Positions 36,758 through 46,369 are shown, counted from the first letter of the stretch. The stretch is 64,000 bases of DNA from Serratia quinivorans (GCF_946227985.1 NZ_CAMKGL010000001.1:620001-684000), one strand, 5' to 3'. The notes: a model not told the origin generated them from the sequence alone. Numbers and translations: made by a program.

Positions 36758-38326
36758 ATGAAAGCGTTCGTCCCTTCTTTGGTGTTTTTGGCCGTGGCGG
36801 CCAGTTTCAGCACGCAGGCAGCAACTCCGGCCAATACTTTGGTGATCGCTCAATCAATTGATGACGTGGTCAGCTTTGATCCGGCACAGGGTTTTGAATT
36901 AACCACGGTGCAGTCGTTTAACAGCCTGTACCAACGGCTGATTCAATCCGATCCGCAAAACCCGATTGAGCTTAAACCGACGCTGGCCAGCGAATGGCAG
37001 GCGGGCAGCGATAACCGCAGCCTGACTTTTACCCTGCGCCCAGACGCCAAATTTGCCAGCGGCAATCCACTGCGCCCAGAGGATGTGATCTTCTCTTTGT
37101 CGCGGGTGGTGAAGCTGAATCTGGAGCCGTCGTTTATCCTCACCCAACTGGGCTGGAACGCTAAAAATGTCGACCAGTACCTGACCAAGGTCGATGACCA
37201 TCGGGTAAAAATCAGCTGGAGTGAAAACGTCAGCCCGGCCTTTGTGCTTAGCCTGTTATCGGCCCCGGTGTCGTCCATTGTCGATGCCAAAGAAGCGCTG
37301 GCGCATCAGCAGGGTGATGACTTTGGTCATCAATGGTTGAACAGCCATTCTGCCGGTAGCGGCCCGTATAAAATCCGCACCTATGTGCCGCATGAAGTGG
37401 TGGTGCTTGACGCCAATCCTGGCTCGCCAGAGGGCGCACCCACGCTGAAAACCATCCTGATCAAGAACGTGCCGGATCCGGCCGCCCGCCGCCTGCTGAT
37501 CGAGCAGGGAGACGCCGATATTGCGCGTAACCTGGGTGCAGACCAGATGGCGGCGCTGAAAGGCAAGCCGGGCGTCAAGCCGCTGGCGATCCCCTATGCC
37601 TCACTCTATTTCCTGCAGTTCAACGCCAAGGCGTCACCGGCACTGGGGAACCCGGCATTTTGGGAGGCGGCGCGCTGGCTGTTCGACTATAAAGGCATTG
37701 CCGACGACCTGCTGAAAGGGCAGTTCCAGAATCATCAGGCGTTCCTGCCGGAGGGTTATCTGGGGGCGTTGAAGGATAAGCCTTACAGCTTTAATCCGAC
37801 CAAGGCCAAAGAAATTCTGGCCAAGGCCGGTCTGAAAAACGTCAGCTTTAAGCTGGAGGTCAACAACCAGCCGCCGTATCTGGATATCGCACAGGCATTA
37901 CAGGCCAGTTTCGCGCAGGGCGGGGTGAAGGTGAGTCTGGTACCGGGACTCAGCGCGCAGGTCTCCACCAAGGTCAAATCCCTCAACTACGATGCGGTCC
38001 TGACCTCCTGGGGGCCGGACTATTTTGACCCAAATACCAACGCCGCCGCCTTCGCCTATAACCCGGAAGACGGCAGCAAAACGCTGGCCTGGCGTGCCAA
38101 CTGGCAGATCCCTGCGTTAAACAAGCTGACGCTGGCGGCCACGGCGGAAAATGACACCGCCAAACGGGTGGCGGATTACCAACAGTTGCAGCAGGCGGTT
38201 CAGAAAAGCTCGCCGTTTGTGATAGGCCTGCAGGCACGCAGCCTGATTGCGGTGCGCGACAACCTGAAAGGCTACGAGCAGGGCATCAACCCTGACATGG
38301 TGTTCTACAGCAAGGTCAGCAAGTAA
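36758..38326 (+). CDS. Opp/Dpp/Nik-type ABC transporter substrate-binding protein (first copy)
   Basis: Periplasmic binding protein of the family that carries peptides, nickel chelates or opines; 522 residues. Start at ATG 36758 after GGAGAG (a TTG precedes in frame). The signal peptide ends near STQAATP. Family features: LVIAQSIDDVVSFDPAQGFE at the N-terminus, FASGNPLRPEDVIFSLSRVV, and SWGPDYFDPNTNAAAFAYNP near the C-terminus. It begins a coupled operon with two permeases and two ATPases. The ligand cannot be told from sequence. Confidence 0.88.
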   Translation: MKAFVPSLVFLAVAASFSTQAATPANTLVIAQSIDDVVSFDPAQGFELTTVQSFNSLYQRLIQSDPQNPIELKPTLASEWQAGSDNRSLTFTLRPDAKFASGNPLRPEDVIFSLSRVVKLNLEPSFILTQLGWNAKNVDQYLTKVDDHRVKISWSENVSPAFVLSLLSAPVSSIVDAKEALAHQQGDDFGHQWLNSHSAGSGPYKIRTYVPHEVVVLDANPGSPEGAPTLKTILIKNVPDPAARRLLIEQGDADIARNLGADQMAALKGKPGVKPLAIPYASLYFLQFNAKASPALGNPAFWEAARWLFDYKGIADDLLKGQFQNHQAFLPEGYLGALKDKPYSFNPTKAKEILAKAGLKNVSFKLEVNNQPPYLDIAQALQASFAQGGVKVSLVPGLSAQVSTKVKSLNYDAVLTSWGPDYFDPNTNAAAFAYNPEDGSKTLAWRANWQIPALNKLTLAATAENDTAKRVADYQQLQQAVQKSSPFVIGLQARSLIAVRDNLKGYEQGINPDMVFYSKVSK

Positions 38327-39378
38327 TGATCAGCCGTTCCTCTTCGGCCGGGTTCACCCGGCACAGTTGGCGCTGGGGTCGCAGGCTGCTTACCGGTTTG
38401 CTGTCGCTGGCGTTGACGCTGTTTGGCCTGCTGTTGTTCACCTTTATGCTCTCACACCTGGCGCCGATCGATCCCGCGTTGCAGATAGCCGGCGATCACG
38501 CCAGCGAAGCGACCTATGCTCAGGTGCGCCACGATTTGGGGTTGGATCAGCCGTTGCCGGTGCAGTTCTGGCGTTATCTGGTGCATCTGGCGCACGGGGA
38601 TCTGGGCATCTCGCGAATTACTTCGCAGCCGGTGCTGAGCGATTTACTTCGTACCTTCCCGGCAACGGTCGAGCTGGCGACCTGCGCGATCATTCTCGGT
38701 GCCGTTGGCGGCATTACGCTGGCATTTCTGGCGGTAATCAAACCGGGTGGCTGGCTGGATAATGCGGCACGCTTGCTGTCACTGATTGGCTATTCGGTCC
38801 CCATCTTCTGGCTGAGTCTGCTGGGGCTGCTGCTGTTTTATGCCACATTGCATTGGTCGGCGGGGCCGGGACGGCTGGATGATATCTATCTGTACAGCAT
38901 GGAACCGCGCAGCGGATTTATCCTGATCGACAGTTGGCTGTCCGGCGATCGCGAAATGTTCTACAACGCCATCAGCCACCTATGGCTGCCGGTGGTGGCG
39001 CTGGCACTGCTGTCGATGGCGGGCATCACCCGTTTACTGCGCGCTGCGATGCTGGAAGAGTGCAATAAAGAGTACGTTACCCTGGCGCGTTCCAAAGGGG
39101 CCAGCCGCGCGCGCATTCTGGTGCGTCACGTATTCCCCAACGTGTTGGGCACGTTGATCACCGTACTGTCGCTGTCCTACGCCAGCCTGCTGGAGGGCGC
39201 GGTATTGACCGAAACGGTATTCGCCTGGCCTGGTGTTGGGCGTTATCTGACCACCGCGCTGTTTGCCGCCGATACGCCGGCCATCCTTGGTGCCACCTTG
39301 CTGATTGGCACCTGTTTTGTGGTGCTTAATGCGCTGGCTGACGCGCTGACCTATTTAGTGGACCCGCGAACTCGATGA
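38326..39378 (+). CDS. Peptide/nickel-type ABC transporter permease (DppB/OppB class)
   Basis: Inner-membrane permease, 350 residues, starting in a TAATG overlap with the binding-protein gene. The N-terminal part has LDQPLPVQFWRYLVHLAHGDLG, a hallmark of the OppB/DppB class, and the C-terminal EAA region is EYVTLARSKGASRARILVRH. About six to seven spans. A somewhat long N-terminal cytoplasmic segment precedes the first span. Confidence 0.9.
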   Translation: MISRSSSAGFTRHSWRWGRRLLTGLLSLALTLFGLLLFTFMLSHLAPIDPALQIAGDHASEATYAQVRHDLGLDQPLPVQFWRYLVHLAHGDLGISRITSQPVLSDLLRTFPATVELATCAIILGAVGGITLAFLAVIKPGGWLDNAARLLSLIGYSVPIFWLSLLGLLLFYATLHWSAGPGRLDDIYLYSMEPRSGFILIDSWLSGDREMFYNAISHLWLPVVALALLSMAGITRLLRAAMLEECNKEYVTLARSKGASRARILVRHVFPNVLGTLITVLSLSYASLLEGAVLTETVFAWPGVGRYLTTALFAADTPAILGATLLIGTCFVVLNALADALTYLVDPRTR

Positions 39379-40244
39379 GCCAATACCTTTCTGAACATGA
39401 ACCCCAAAGTGAGCCAGCCGCCGCTTACCGCCCACGCGGCCGACTGACCACGCTAACGATTGGCGCAACGCTGGTGGTTATTTTAATCCTCACTGCGCTG
39501 CTGGCCCCCTGGCTGGCGCCGTTCGATCCCAACTTGCAGCACATAGAGCTGCGGCTGTTGCCGCCTTCTTCCGGCCATTGGCTGGGCACCGACGGCTTTG
39601 GCCGTGACCTGTTGTCGCGGGTGATTTACGGGGCTCGTCCAACGCTGATCCTGGTGTCATTGATCCTGCTGCTGACTATTCCGATTGGCCTGCTGGTGGG
39701 CATTAGCGCCGGTTATCTCGGTGGCTGGGTCGAACGTATTCTGATGCGCATAACCGATATTTTTCTGTCGTTGCCCAGCCTGGTGATCGCGCTGGCGTTT
39801 GTCGCGGTACTGGGGCCGGGGTTGATGAACGGCGCACTGGCGTTGGCGTTAACCAGTTGGCCATCTTTTGCCCGCCAGGCGCGGGCAGAGACCCTGGCGC
39901 TGCGCCGCAGTGATTATTTGGCAGCAGCGAGGATGCAGGGCATCGGTGGTCTGCGGCTGATGGCCGGGCACATTTTGCCGTTGTGCCTGCCGAGTGCGGT
40001 GGTGCGTGCGGCACTGAGTCTGGGCGGGATTATCCTGTCCGCTGCCGGTCTGGGCTTTCTCGGCATGGGCGTGCCACCGCCGACCGCCGAATGGGGCTCG
40101 ATGGTGGCCGAGGGAAGCAAAGTGATTTTCGACCAATGGTGGGTCGCCGCGGTACCGGGTGGGGCGATCCTGTTCGCCAGCCTGGCCTTTAACCTGTTGG
40201 GCGACGGCCTGCGCGATAAAATGGATCCTCGACATGGACATTGA
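39375..40244 (+). CDS. Peptide/nickel-type ABC transporter permease (DppC/OppC class)
   Basis: Second permease, 289 residues, overlapping the first by ATGA. The class signature LGTDGFGRDLLSRVIYGARP and the EAA motif DYLAAARMQGIGGLRLMAGH are clear, with about six spans. It partners with the upstream permease to make the channel. Confidence 0.92.
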   Translation: MSQYLSEHEPQSEPAAAYRPRGRLTTLTIGATLVVILILTALLAPWLAPFDPNLQHIELRLLPPSSGHWLGTDGFGRDLLSRVIYGARPTLILVSLILLLTIPIGLLVGISAGYLGGWVERILMRITDIFLSLPSLVIALAFVAVLGPGLMNGALALALTSWPSFARQARAETLALRRSDYLAAARMQGIGGLRLMAGHILPLCLPSAVVRAALSLGGIILSAAGLGFLGMGVPPPTAEWGSMVAEGSKVIFDQWWVAAVPGGAILFASLAFNLLGDGLRDKMDPRHGH

Positions 40245-41070
40245 TAACCCTTTATTGACCGTCGAACGGCTGTCGGTGGCGCTGCCTGCGTCACCGCCGT
40301 TAGTCAAAGAGATTTCTTTCAGCATGGGGCAGGAACGGTTGGCGCTGGTCGGCGAGTCCGGCTCCGGCAAATCCCTGACCGCACGGGCCTTGATGGGGCT
40401 GCTGCCGCCCCCGTTGCAGCTGCAGGCGCAGCGTTTAACCTTGGGTGGGGACGATCTGGCACGCCTGAGCGAGAGTCAGTGGAACCGTCTGCGCGGCAAT
40501 AAAGTGGCGATGGTGATGCAGGATCCCAAGCATGCGCTGAACCCGACCCAGCCGATTGGCCGTCAGGTGGAGGAGCCGTTGCTGCTGCATACCCGCCTGG
40601 GCCGCGCCGAACGGCGGGAGAAGGTGCTGGATATGCTGGCGGCGGTTGGCTTGCCCGATCCCGCCGCGCTGCGTCAACGTTACCCGCACCAGCTGTCTGG
40701 CGGCATGGGACAGCGGGTGATGCTGGCAATCGCGTTGATTAACGATCCGCAATTACTGATTGCCGACGAACCCACGTCCGCTTTGGATCACCAGATGCGC
40801 GATCAGGTATTGCAACTGATCGAGAACCTGGTGGAGCAGCGCAATATGGGCCTGATTTTGATCAGCCACGATTTACAACAGGTGGCGCACTACTGCGAGC
40901 GGGTGCTGGTGATGTACAAGGGGGAACTGCTGGATCAGTTACCCGCCGATCGTTTGGCCTCAGCCACCCACCCCTATACCCGCACGCTGTGGTCGTGTCG
41001 ACCAAGCCGGGACACCCGCGGAAAACCCTTGCCGGTATTGGATCGTGCGCTATTGGAGTCGCTGAAATGA
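40234..41070 (+). CDS. ABC transporter ATP-binding protein (DppD/OppD class)
   Basis: First ATPase of the importer, 278 residues. Start at ATG 40234 ([18 protein letters not shown]), inside the end of the permease gene (11-base overlap). Walker A GESGSGKS, signature [15 protein letters not shown] and Walker [13 protein letters not shown] are intact. The tail [20 protein letters not shown] is the peptide-transporter type but shorter and lacks the Cys-rich OppD/DppD end. Confidence 0.92.
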   Translation: MDIDNPLLTVERLSVALPASPPLVKEISFSMGQERLALVGESGSGKSLTARALMGLLPPPLQLQAQRLTLGGDDLARLSESQWNRLRGNKVAMVMQDPKHALNPTQPIGRQVEEPLLLHTRLGRAERREKVLDMLAAVGLPDPAALRQRYPHQLSGGMGQRVMLAIALINDPQLLIADEPTSALDHQMRDQVLQLIENLVEQRNMGLILISHDLQQVAHYCERVLVMYKGELLDQLPADRLASATHPYTRTLWSCRPSRDTRGKPLPVLDRALLESLK

Positions 41071-41738
41071 GCCTGATCACTCTGGATAATCTCAGCGTTA
41101 GCCATCGGCAGGGCTATGACGTGCGTACCGTGGTGCATGAGGCCAACCTGCATATTGAAGCGGGCGAGTGTTTTGGTTTGGTCGGCCCCTCCGGCTGCGG
41201 AAAATCGTCGCTGTTGTGGGTATTGGCCGGGCTGAATGAAAACTGGAGCGGCGGTTTCCAGTTGTTGGGGCGCGATCTGCAGCCGGGACGTCCGTTCACC
41301 GGCACGCTGCGGCGTGAAGTACAGATGGTGTTCCAGGATCCCTATGCTTCGTTGCACCCCAAGCACCGGTTGCTGCGTACGCTGGCGGAGCCGCTGAAAT
41401 TGCTCAAAGAGAGCGGTATCGAACAGAAGATTAGCGCCGGTTTTCGTCAGGTAGGATTGGATCCCCGGCTGTTGGACCGTTATCCGCACCAGCTTTCCGG
41501 CGGTCAACGTCAACGGGTGGCGATAGTGCGCGCACTGCTGTTAAAACCCAAACTGCTGTTGCTCGATGAGCCAACTTCGGCGCTGGATATGTCGGTGCAG
41601 GCGGAGATCCTCAACCTGCTCAACGAGCTGAAGCAGGCGGGTGACCTGACGATGATCCTGGTCAGTCACGACGCTGATGTGATCGACCACATGTGTGATC
41701 GCTCGGTGGCGATGGCGCACGGCCGTTTGGTGAACTGA
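41067..41738 (+). CDS. ABC transporter ATP-binding protein (DppF/OppF class)
   Basis: Second ATPase, 223 residues, starting in an ATGA overlap with the first. Walker A GPSGCGKS, signature LSGGQRQRVAIVRAL and Walker [14 protein letters not shown] are intact. It is shorter than DppF/OppF (about 330) and lacks their C-terminal extension, a form seen in NikE-type ATPases. Confidence 0.92.
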   Translation: MSLITLDNLSVSHRQGYDVRTVVHEANLHIEAGECFGLVGPSGCGKSSLLWVLAGLNENWSGGFQLLGRDLQPGRPFTGTLRREVQMVFQDPYASLHPKHRLLRTLAEPLKLLKESGIEQKISAGFRQVGLDPRLLDRYPHQLSGGQRQRVAIVRALLLKPKLLLLDEPTSALDMSVQAEILNLLNELKQAGDLTMILVSHDADVIDHMCDRSVAMAHGRLVN

Positions 41739-41744
41739 ATTCAG

Positions 41745-41772
41745 CCCGCCGTTAACCCGGCGGGTATTATTT
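41745..41772 (+). terminator. Terminator after the ABC importer operon
   Basis: CCCGCCG-TTAACC-CGGCGGG hairpin followed by TATTATTTGG; separates the five-gene operon from the second binding-protein gene. Confidence 0.6.
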
Positions 41773-41886
41773 GGCGTCAATAGACATCTGCGTAATAAAT
41801 AAAGCAATTTATAGTCGTTCTTCTGCTAAGTCACTGCCCCTACACTCGAAAAATAACGCATCCGCGTGATCCTGGAGAGTGCATCG

Positions 41887-43461
41887 ATGAAACGGTTAAT
41901 CCCCACCTTATTGTTCAGTGCCCTGGCGGCGAGTTTTGGCGCGCAGGCAGTTACCCCGAAAGACACGCTGGTGGTAGTCAGCTCGCTGGAAGGCATTATC
42001 AGTCTGGATCCGGCGGAAAGTTTCGAAACTGTCAGCTCGGCCAACCTGGTCAATCTGTATCAGCGGTTACTGACACCGGATCGCAGCACGCCGGAAAAAT
42101 TGGCCCCGGAACTGGCCAGTGGTTGGCAGGCGGGGGCGGACGGTCGCAGCCTGATTTTTACTTTGAAGGCTAATCAGCGCTTTGCTTCCGGTAATCCGGT
42201 GCGGCCGGAGGATGTGATTTTCTCACTGGTAAGAGCGGTGAAATTGAACAAGGCGCCGTCGTTCATTCTCGGCGAGTTCGGCTGGACGCCGGAAAACGTC
42301 GAGAGCCAGTTGAAAAAGCTGGGCGATAACCAGGTGCAGTTAAGCTGGTCGGCCAATATCGGCAGCGGGCTGGCGCTGCGGCTATTGACCGCGCCGGTGG
42401 CGTCGATCGTCGATGAAAAACTGCTGAGTGAGCACAGTCAACAAGGGGATTTCGGCAACGCCTGGCTGCGTTCGAATTCCGCTGGCGCTGGCCCTTATCG
42501 CGTCAGCAACTATGTACCGCATGAGGCACTGTTGTTTAGTCGTAACGACTATGCCCAGCCGCAGGCGAAGCTGAAAACGGTGCTGCTGAAGAATGTTAGC
42601 GATGCCGGGACCCGACGCCTGTTGCTGCTGAAAGGAGATGCCGACGTGGCTTACGATCTGGGTGCCGATCAGTTCAATTCGCTGCGTAAAGCGCCGGGGG
42701 TCAGGATAGAGCAGCAGGACTCGTCCAAAGTCTATTATCTCGGCTTCAATACCGGCAGCAAGCAGACGCCGGCGTTGAGCAACCCGGCCCTGTGGCAGGC
42801 GGCGCGCTGGCTGGTGGACTATCAATCCATTGCCGACAACCTGTTGAAGGGGCAGTACCGCGTCCATCAGGCGTTTCTGCCGCTGGGGCTGGACGGCGCG
42901 ATCGACAACCAACCGTTCAAGCTCGACGTGGCCAGGGCCAAACAGATTTTGCATGACGCCGGTATCGCCGAAGGCACGCGCATTGACCTGATCGTCATCA
43001 ACCAGCCGCCGTATACCGATATTGCCCAGGCGCTGCAGGCCAGCTTTGCCAAGGCCGGTTTGCAACTGGATATCCATCCGGTGGTGGAAAGCGATCTGTG
43101 GGGCAAGATGCGTAGCCGTGATTTCCAGGCCATTTTCACCTACTGGGGCGCCGATTATCTGGATCCAAACACTAACGCCAGCGCCTTTGCTTACAACGTG
43201 CCCGGCGGGCCGAAAACCCTGGCATGGCGTACCCAGTGGAACATCCCGGCGCTGAGTGCGGAAACCCGCGCAGCGGCGGCGGAAGGTGACGGGGCAAAGC
43301 GCGCCGCCCACTACGCCAGCTTGCAGCGCGAATTACAGGCCAGTTCACCTTACGTGGTGGCATTGCAGGGGCAAACGCTGGTGGCGCTGCGCGATAACGT
43401 CAAAGACGCCAAAGTGGATATCGCCAACAGTATGCTGTATCTGGATCGCGTGAGTAAGTAA
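41887..43461 (+). CDS. Opp/Dpp/Nik-type substrate-binding protein (second, paralogous copy)
   Basis: Periplasmic binding protein of 524 residues, starting at ATG 41887 after CTGGAGAG. The signal peptide ends near GAQAVTP. It is a clear paralogue of the first copy, aligning end to end: FASGNPVRPEDVIFSLVRAV against FASGNPLRPEDVIFSLSRVV, and YWGADYLDPNTNASAFAYNV against SWGPDYFDPNTNAAAFAYNP. It is transcribed from its own leader after the operon terminator. It could feed the same permease with a different or more scarce ligand. Confidence 0.88.
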   Translation: MKRLIPTLLFSALAASFGAQAVTPKDTLVVVSSLEGIISLDPAESFETVSSANLVNLYQRLLTPDRSTPEKLAPELASGWQAGADGRSLIFTLKANQRFASGNPVRPEDVIFSLVRAVKLNKAPSFILGEFGWTPENVESQLKKLGDNQVQLSWSANIGSGLALRLLTAPVASIVDEKLLSEHSQQGDFGNAWLRSNSAGAGPYRVSNYVPHEALLFSRNDYAQPQAKLKTVLLKNVSDAGTRRLLLLKGDADVAYDLGADQFNSLRKAPGVRIEQQDSSKVYYLGFNTGSKQTPALSNPALWQAARWLVDYQSIADNLLKGQYRVHQAFLPLGLDGAIDNQPFKLDVARAKQILHDAGIAEGTRIDLIVINQPPYTDIAQALQASFAKAGLQLDIHPVVESDLWGKMRSRDFQAIFTYWGADYLDPNTNASAFAYNVPGGPKTLAWRTQWNIPALSAETRAAAAEGDGAKRAAHYASLQRELQASSPYVVALQGQTLVALRDNVKDAKVDIANSMLYLDRVSK

Positions 43462-43518
43462 CCCGCCACGGCACGGCTTTTGCAGGATCGGTTTATTTAG
43501 CGAATCGGGGATCCTGTC

Positions 43519-44799
43519 ATGAGCCGCAATCACGTTTTCCCACCCAGCGCCGGCGACTTTTTGCTGGCCTCCAGGCGCTGTGAAATCACCGTGCTACAAC
43601 AACTGTTGCAGATGGGGCTGCTGGTCGGCCGGGTCAGCCAGTTGATCCACGTGCTCCAACGGGAACGCGGTACCGTCAATATTTACCTGTGTTCACAGGG
43701 AGCATTGTTCGGTGAACGCTTGGCCGGAAGGGCGCAGGAAGTGGAACAGGCTGAACTGGCGGTGCAGCGCCAGTTGATGCAGTTGGATGACAACACCGCC
43801 CCCCTGGCCAGCGCCAGCCGTCTTTTCAGCCGCATTGCCTGCGCATTGCATAATCTTGCCGGCCTGCCCGCGTTGCGCTGCCAGGTGCAGCAACGTCAAA
43901 TTTTGCAGCCTGCCGCCATGGGCATCTTTAATGAAGTTATTCATAGCCTGCTGGCGCTGGTGTTTGAAGCGGCGGATGCCTGCGCGGAACCCACCACGGC
44001 ACGTGCGTTGATCGCCATGTTCAGCTTTATGCAGGGCAAGGAGCTGGCTGGGCAGGAACGGGCGATCGGTGCGGCCGGTTTTGCCTCCATGCATTTCGAT
44101 GAGTCGGCGCACCAGCAGCTACTGGTGCTTATCGAAGGGCAAGAGCGCTGTTTTGCTACCTTCAGCGAGTTTGCCGATGAGCCTTCGCTGGCCCAATGGC
44201 GGCGAATACAGCAACAGGATGACCGCGAGTTTGAGCGCCTGCGCCGTATTGCCTGCACCCAATGGCAACTGAGTAATAAAGCCGACACCAGTCTGCGCTG
44301 GTTCGAGATCACCAGTGCGCGTATCGATCTGATGAAACAGATTGAGGATCGGCTGGAGGAGGCGCTGATGGTCAGTTGCCGCCACAATCTGACCCAGGCC
44401 CAGCACGCAATGGCGGAGGACTGCGCAGATTACGCGCCACAGCCTATGCGAGAAAGTTACGCGGTTTTCGTGGCTGCGCCTTTGGGGGATGCATCGCCGC
44501 TGGTGGGGGATGGTATCCATCCGCGTCTGGGGCGATCGATGCTGGAATTGATTCAGCAGCAGTCACAACGTCTGCATGCGCTGTCGGAGGAACTGGCCAC
44601 GGCGCGTGCGACCTTGAGTGAACGCAAGCAGATCGAACGCGCCAAAGCGTTGCTGATTCAGCATCGCGGATTGACCGAGGCGGCGGCCCATCGGCTGTTG
44701 CTAAAGATGGCGATGAACAAGAACCAACGGCTGATTGATATCGCCAATGCCATGCTGGCGGTGGCGGATATTCTGCCGCCAGTGTCGGATACTCCCTAA
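43519..44799 (+). CDS. nasR: Nitrate-responsive antiterminator NasR
   Basis: Cytoplasmic regulator with an N-terminal nitrate/nitrite-sensing NIT domain (about 1-320) and a C-terminal ANTAR RNA-binding domain (about 355-420; ERKQIERAKALLIQHRGLTE, later AAHRLLLKMAMNKNQRLIDI). In Klebsiella, NasR with nitrate or nitrite stops a terminator from forming in the nasF leader. The 426-residue length and position just upstream of nasF fit. The matching RNA target is visible at 44969-45077. The P-rich end is unremarkable. Confidence 0.93.
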   Translation: MSRNHVFPPSAGDFLLASRRCEITVLQQLLQMGLLVGRVSQLIHVLQRERGTVNIYLCSQGALFGERLAGRAQEVEQAELAVQRQLMQLDDNTAPLASASRLFSRIACALHNLAGLPALRCQVQQRQILQPAAMGIFNEVIHSLLALVFEAADACAEPTTARALIAMFSFMQGKELAGQERAIGAAGFASMHFDESAHQQLLVLIEGQERCFATFSEFADEPSLAQWRRIQQQDDREFERLRRIACTQWQLSNKADTSLRWFEITSARIDLMKQIEDRLEEALMVSCRHNLTQAQHAMAEDCADYAPQPMRESYAVFVAAPLGDASPLVGDGIHPRLGRSMLELIQQQSQRLHALSEELATARATLSERKQIERAKALLIQHRGLTEAAAHRLLLKMAMNKNQRLIDIANAMLAVADILPPVSDTP

Positions 44800-44807
44800 G
44801 GGGTATA

Positions 44808-44824
44808 TGCACACAGTCAGTGCA
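44808..44824. promoter_or_regulatory. NtrC binding site of the nas promoter
   Basis: TGCACACAGTCAGTGCA is TGCAC-N7-GTGCA, the geometry of strong NtrC sites. A second partial site (TTGCGATCGTGCAA) lies at 44834-44847. Both are about 120-160 bases upstream of the sigma-54 promoter start, a normal enhancer distance. Confidence 0.78.
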
Positions 44825-44940
44825 GTTACTGCCTTGCGATCGTGCAAAAGGGACGAATATATTTGCCCTGAATCATGCGGGCGCAGCATGCAGCGCCCCT
44901 ACGGCCCGCATAACTATAACTTGGCATGTAAAATTAAAAA

Positions 44941-44957
44941 TTGGCACGCAAGCTGCA
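44941..44957 (+). promoter_or_regulatory. Sigma-54 promoter of the nas operon
   Basis: TTGGCACGCAAGCTGCA has GG (44943-44944) and GC (44955-44956) exactly ten bases apart, with the TGGCAC -24 box intact. The predicted start is about 44967-44968, immediately before the first leader hairpin. Confidence 0.85.
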
Positions 44958-44968
44958 TTAATAAAACG

Positions 44969-45077
44969 TAGCCCGGCCAATGGCGGTCGGGTTGCCAACA
45001 AGATTATGGATAAAGGCGTCCTTTCAGCATGTTCACCCCAACGGTGGAATGTGCTGATGGGACGCCTTTTTTATTTT
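44969..45077 (+). ncRNA. nasF leader: two-hexaloop ANTAR target and intrinsic terminator
   Basis: Hairpin 1: CCCGGCC (44972-44978), loop AATGGC, GGTCGGG (44985-44991). Hairpin 2: GGAT (45008-45011), loop AAAGGC, GTCC (45018-45021). Both six-base loops have A at position 1 and G at position 4, the rule for ANTAR targets. The terminator pairs AAAGGCGTCC (45012-45021) with GGACGCCTTT (45060-45069) and ends in a T-tract, so hairpin 2 and the terminator exclude each other. Nitrate-bound NasR should favour hairpin 2 and let transcription through. Confidence 0.85.
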
Positions 45078-45101
45078 ATCGCCTAATTGAAGGAATTGCC
45101 G

Positions 45102-46361
45102 ATGACGCACACCAAACCCTCCGGACTTAGCCTGACGCGCCGCCGTTTTTTGGCCGGTAGTGCGGCGTTGGGCGGCAGCATGATTTTGCCCGGCCTGATG
45201 AACGCCGCCTGGGCGGCAGGCTCTGACGCCCCGGAGAAAAAAGAGATCCGCGTGGGCTTTATTCCACTTACCGATTGCGCTTCGGTGGTGATGGCGGCGG
45301 TGAAACAGTTCGATCAGAAGTACGGCATCAAAATTATCCCCAGCAAGGAGGCCAGTTGGGCGGCAGTACGCGACAAACTTTTGTCCGGTGAACTGGATGC
45401 GGCGCACGTGCTGTACGGCATGGTGTATGGCCTGCAGCTTGGCGTCGCCGGACCGCAGCAGGATATGGCGGTGTTGATGACGCTCAACAACAACGGTCAG
45501 GCGATTACGCTCTCCAACCAGTTAAAGCAGGCCGGTGTCATCGATGCTGCGAGCTTGAAAAAAACCGTCGATGCCAGCGCCAAAGGCACCTATACCTTCG
45601 CCCAAACCTTCCCGACCGGCACCCACGCCATGTGGCTGTATTACTGGCTGGCTAACGCCGGAATTCACCCGTTTGACGACGTGCGCAATGTGGTGGTGCC
45701 ACCGCCGCAGATGGTGATGAACATGAAAATCGGCAACATGAGCGGTTTTTGCGTGGGTGAGCCGTGGAACCAACGCGCAATTGCGGAAGACATTGGTTTT
45801 ACCGCCGTGACCAGCCAGGAGATTTGGCCCGATCACCCGGAAAAGGTGCTGGGTACCACCGGCAACTGGGTGACGGCCAACCCCAATAGCGCCCGCGCGT
45901 TGACCGCTGCGGTACTGGACGCCGCACGCTGGATCGACAGTTCGGACGCCAACCGACAGGAAACCGCTCAGGTGGTGGCGGGGCGCGCCTATATCAACAC
46001 CAAGCCGGAAATCATTACCGGCCGCATGCTCGGCGAATACCAAAACGGTCTGGGCAAGTCGTGGCAGGACTCACATGCGATGCGTTTTTTCCACGATGGC
46101 GAGGTGAGCTACCCCTACCTGTCCGACGGCATGTGGTTCCTGACCCAGCATCGCCGCTGGGGCTTGTTGAATGCCGAACCGGACTATCTGGCCGTCGCGA
46201 AGAAAATCAACCGTATCGAAATCTATAAGCAGGCGGCCAGCGCGGTGGGTGGGGTAAACCTTCCCGGCAGCGATATGCGTACCAGCACGCTGTTAGACGG
46301 CAAGCGCTGGGACGGCAGCAATCCGGCGGAATACGCCAACAGTTTCACTTTAAAGCGTTGA
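45102..46361 (+). CDS. nasF: Nitrate ABC transporter substrate-binding protein NasF
   Basis: Periplasmic nitrate/nitrite-binding protein, 419 residues. Start at ATG 45102 behind AAGGAATT, which lies just after the leader terminator. A Tat-type signal (LTRRRFLAGSAALGGSMILP) suggests folded export. The NrtA-like core includes RVGFIPLTDCASVVMAAVKQ and FCVGEPWNQRAIAEDIGFTA. First gene of the nas operon. Confidence 0.94.
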   Translation: MTHTKPSGLSLTRRRFLAGSAALGGSMILPGLMNAAWAAGSDAPEKKEIRVGFIPLTDCASVVMAAVKQFDQKYGIKIIPSKEASWAAVRDKLLSGELDAAHVLYGMVYGLQLGVAGPQQDMAVLMTLNNNGQAITLSNQLKQAGVIDAASLKKTVDASAKGTYTFAQTFPTGTHAMWLYYWLANAGIHPFDDVRNVVVPPPQMVMNMKIGNMSGFCVGEPWNQRAIAEDIGFTAVTSQEIWPDHPEKVLGTTGNWVTANPNSARALTAAVLDAARWIDSSDANRQETAQVVAGRAYINTKPEIITGRMLGEYQNGLGKSWQDSHAMRFFHDGEVSYPYLSDGMWFLTQHRRWGLLNAEPDYLAVAKKINRIEIYKQAASAVGGVNLPGSDMRTSTLLDGKRWDGSNPAEYANSFTLKR

Positions 46362-46369
46362 GGTCACCA

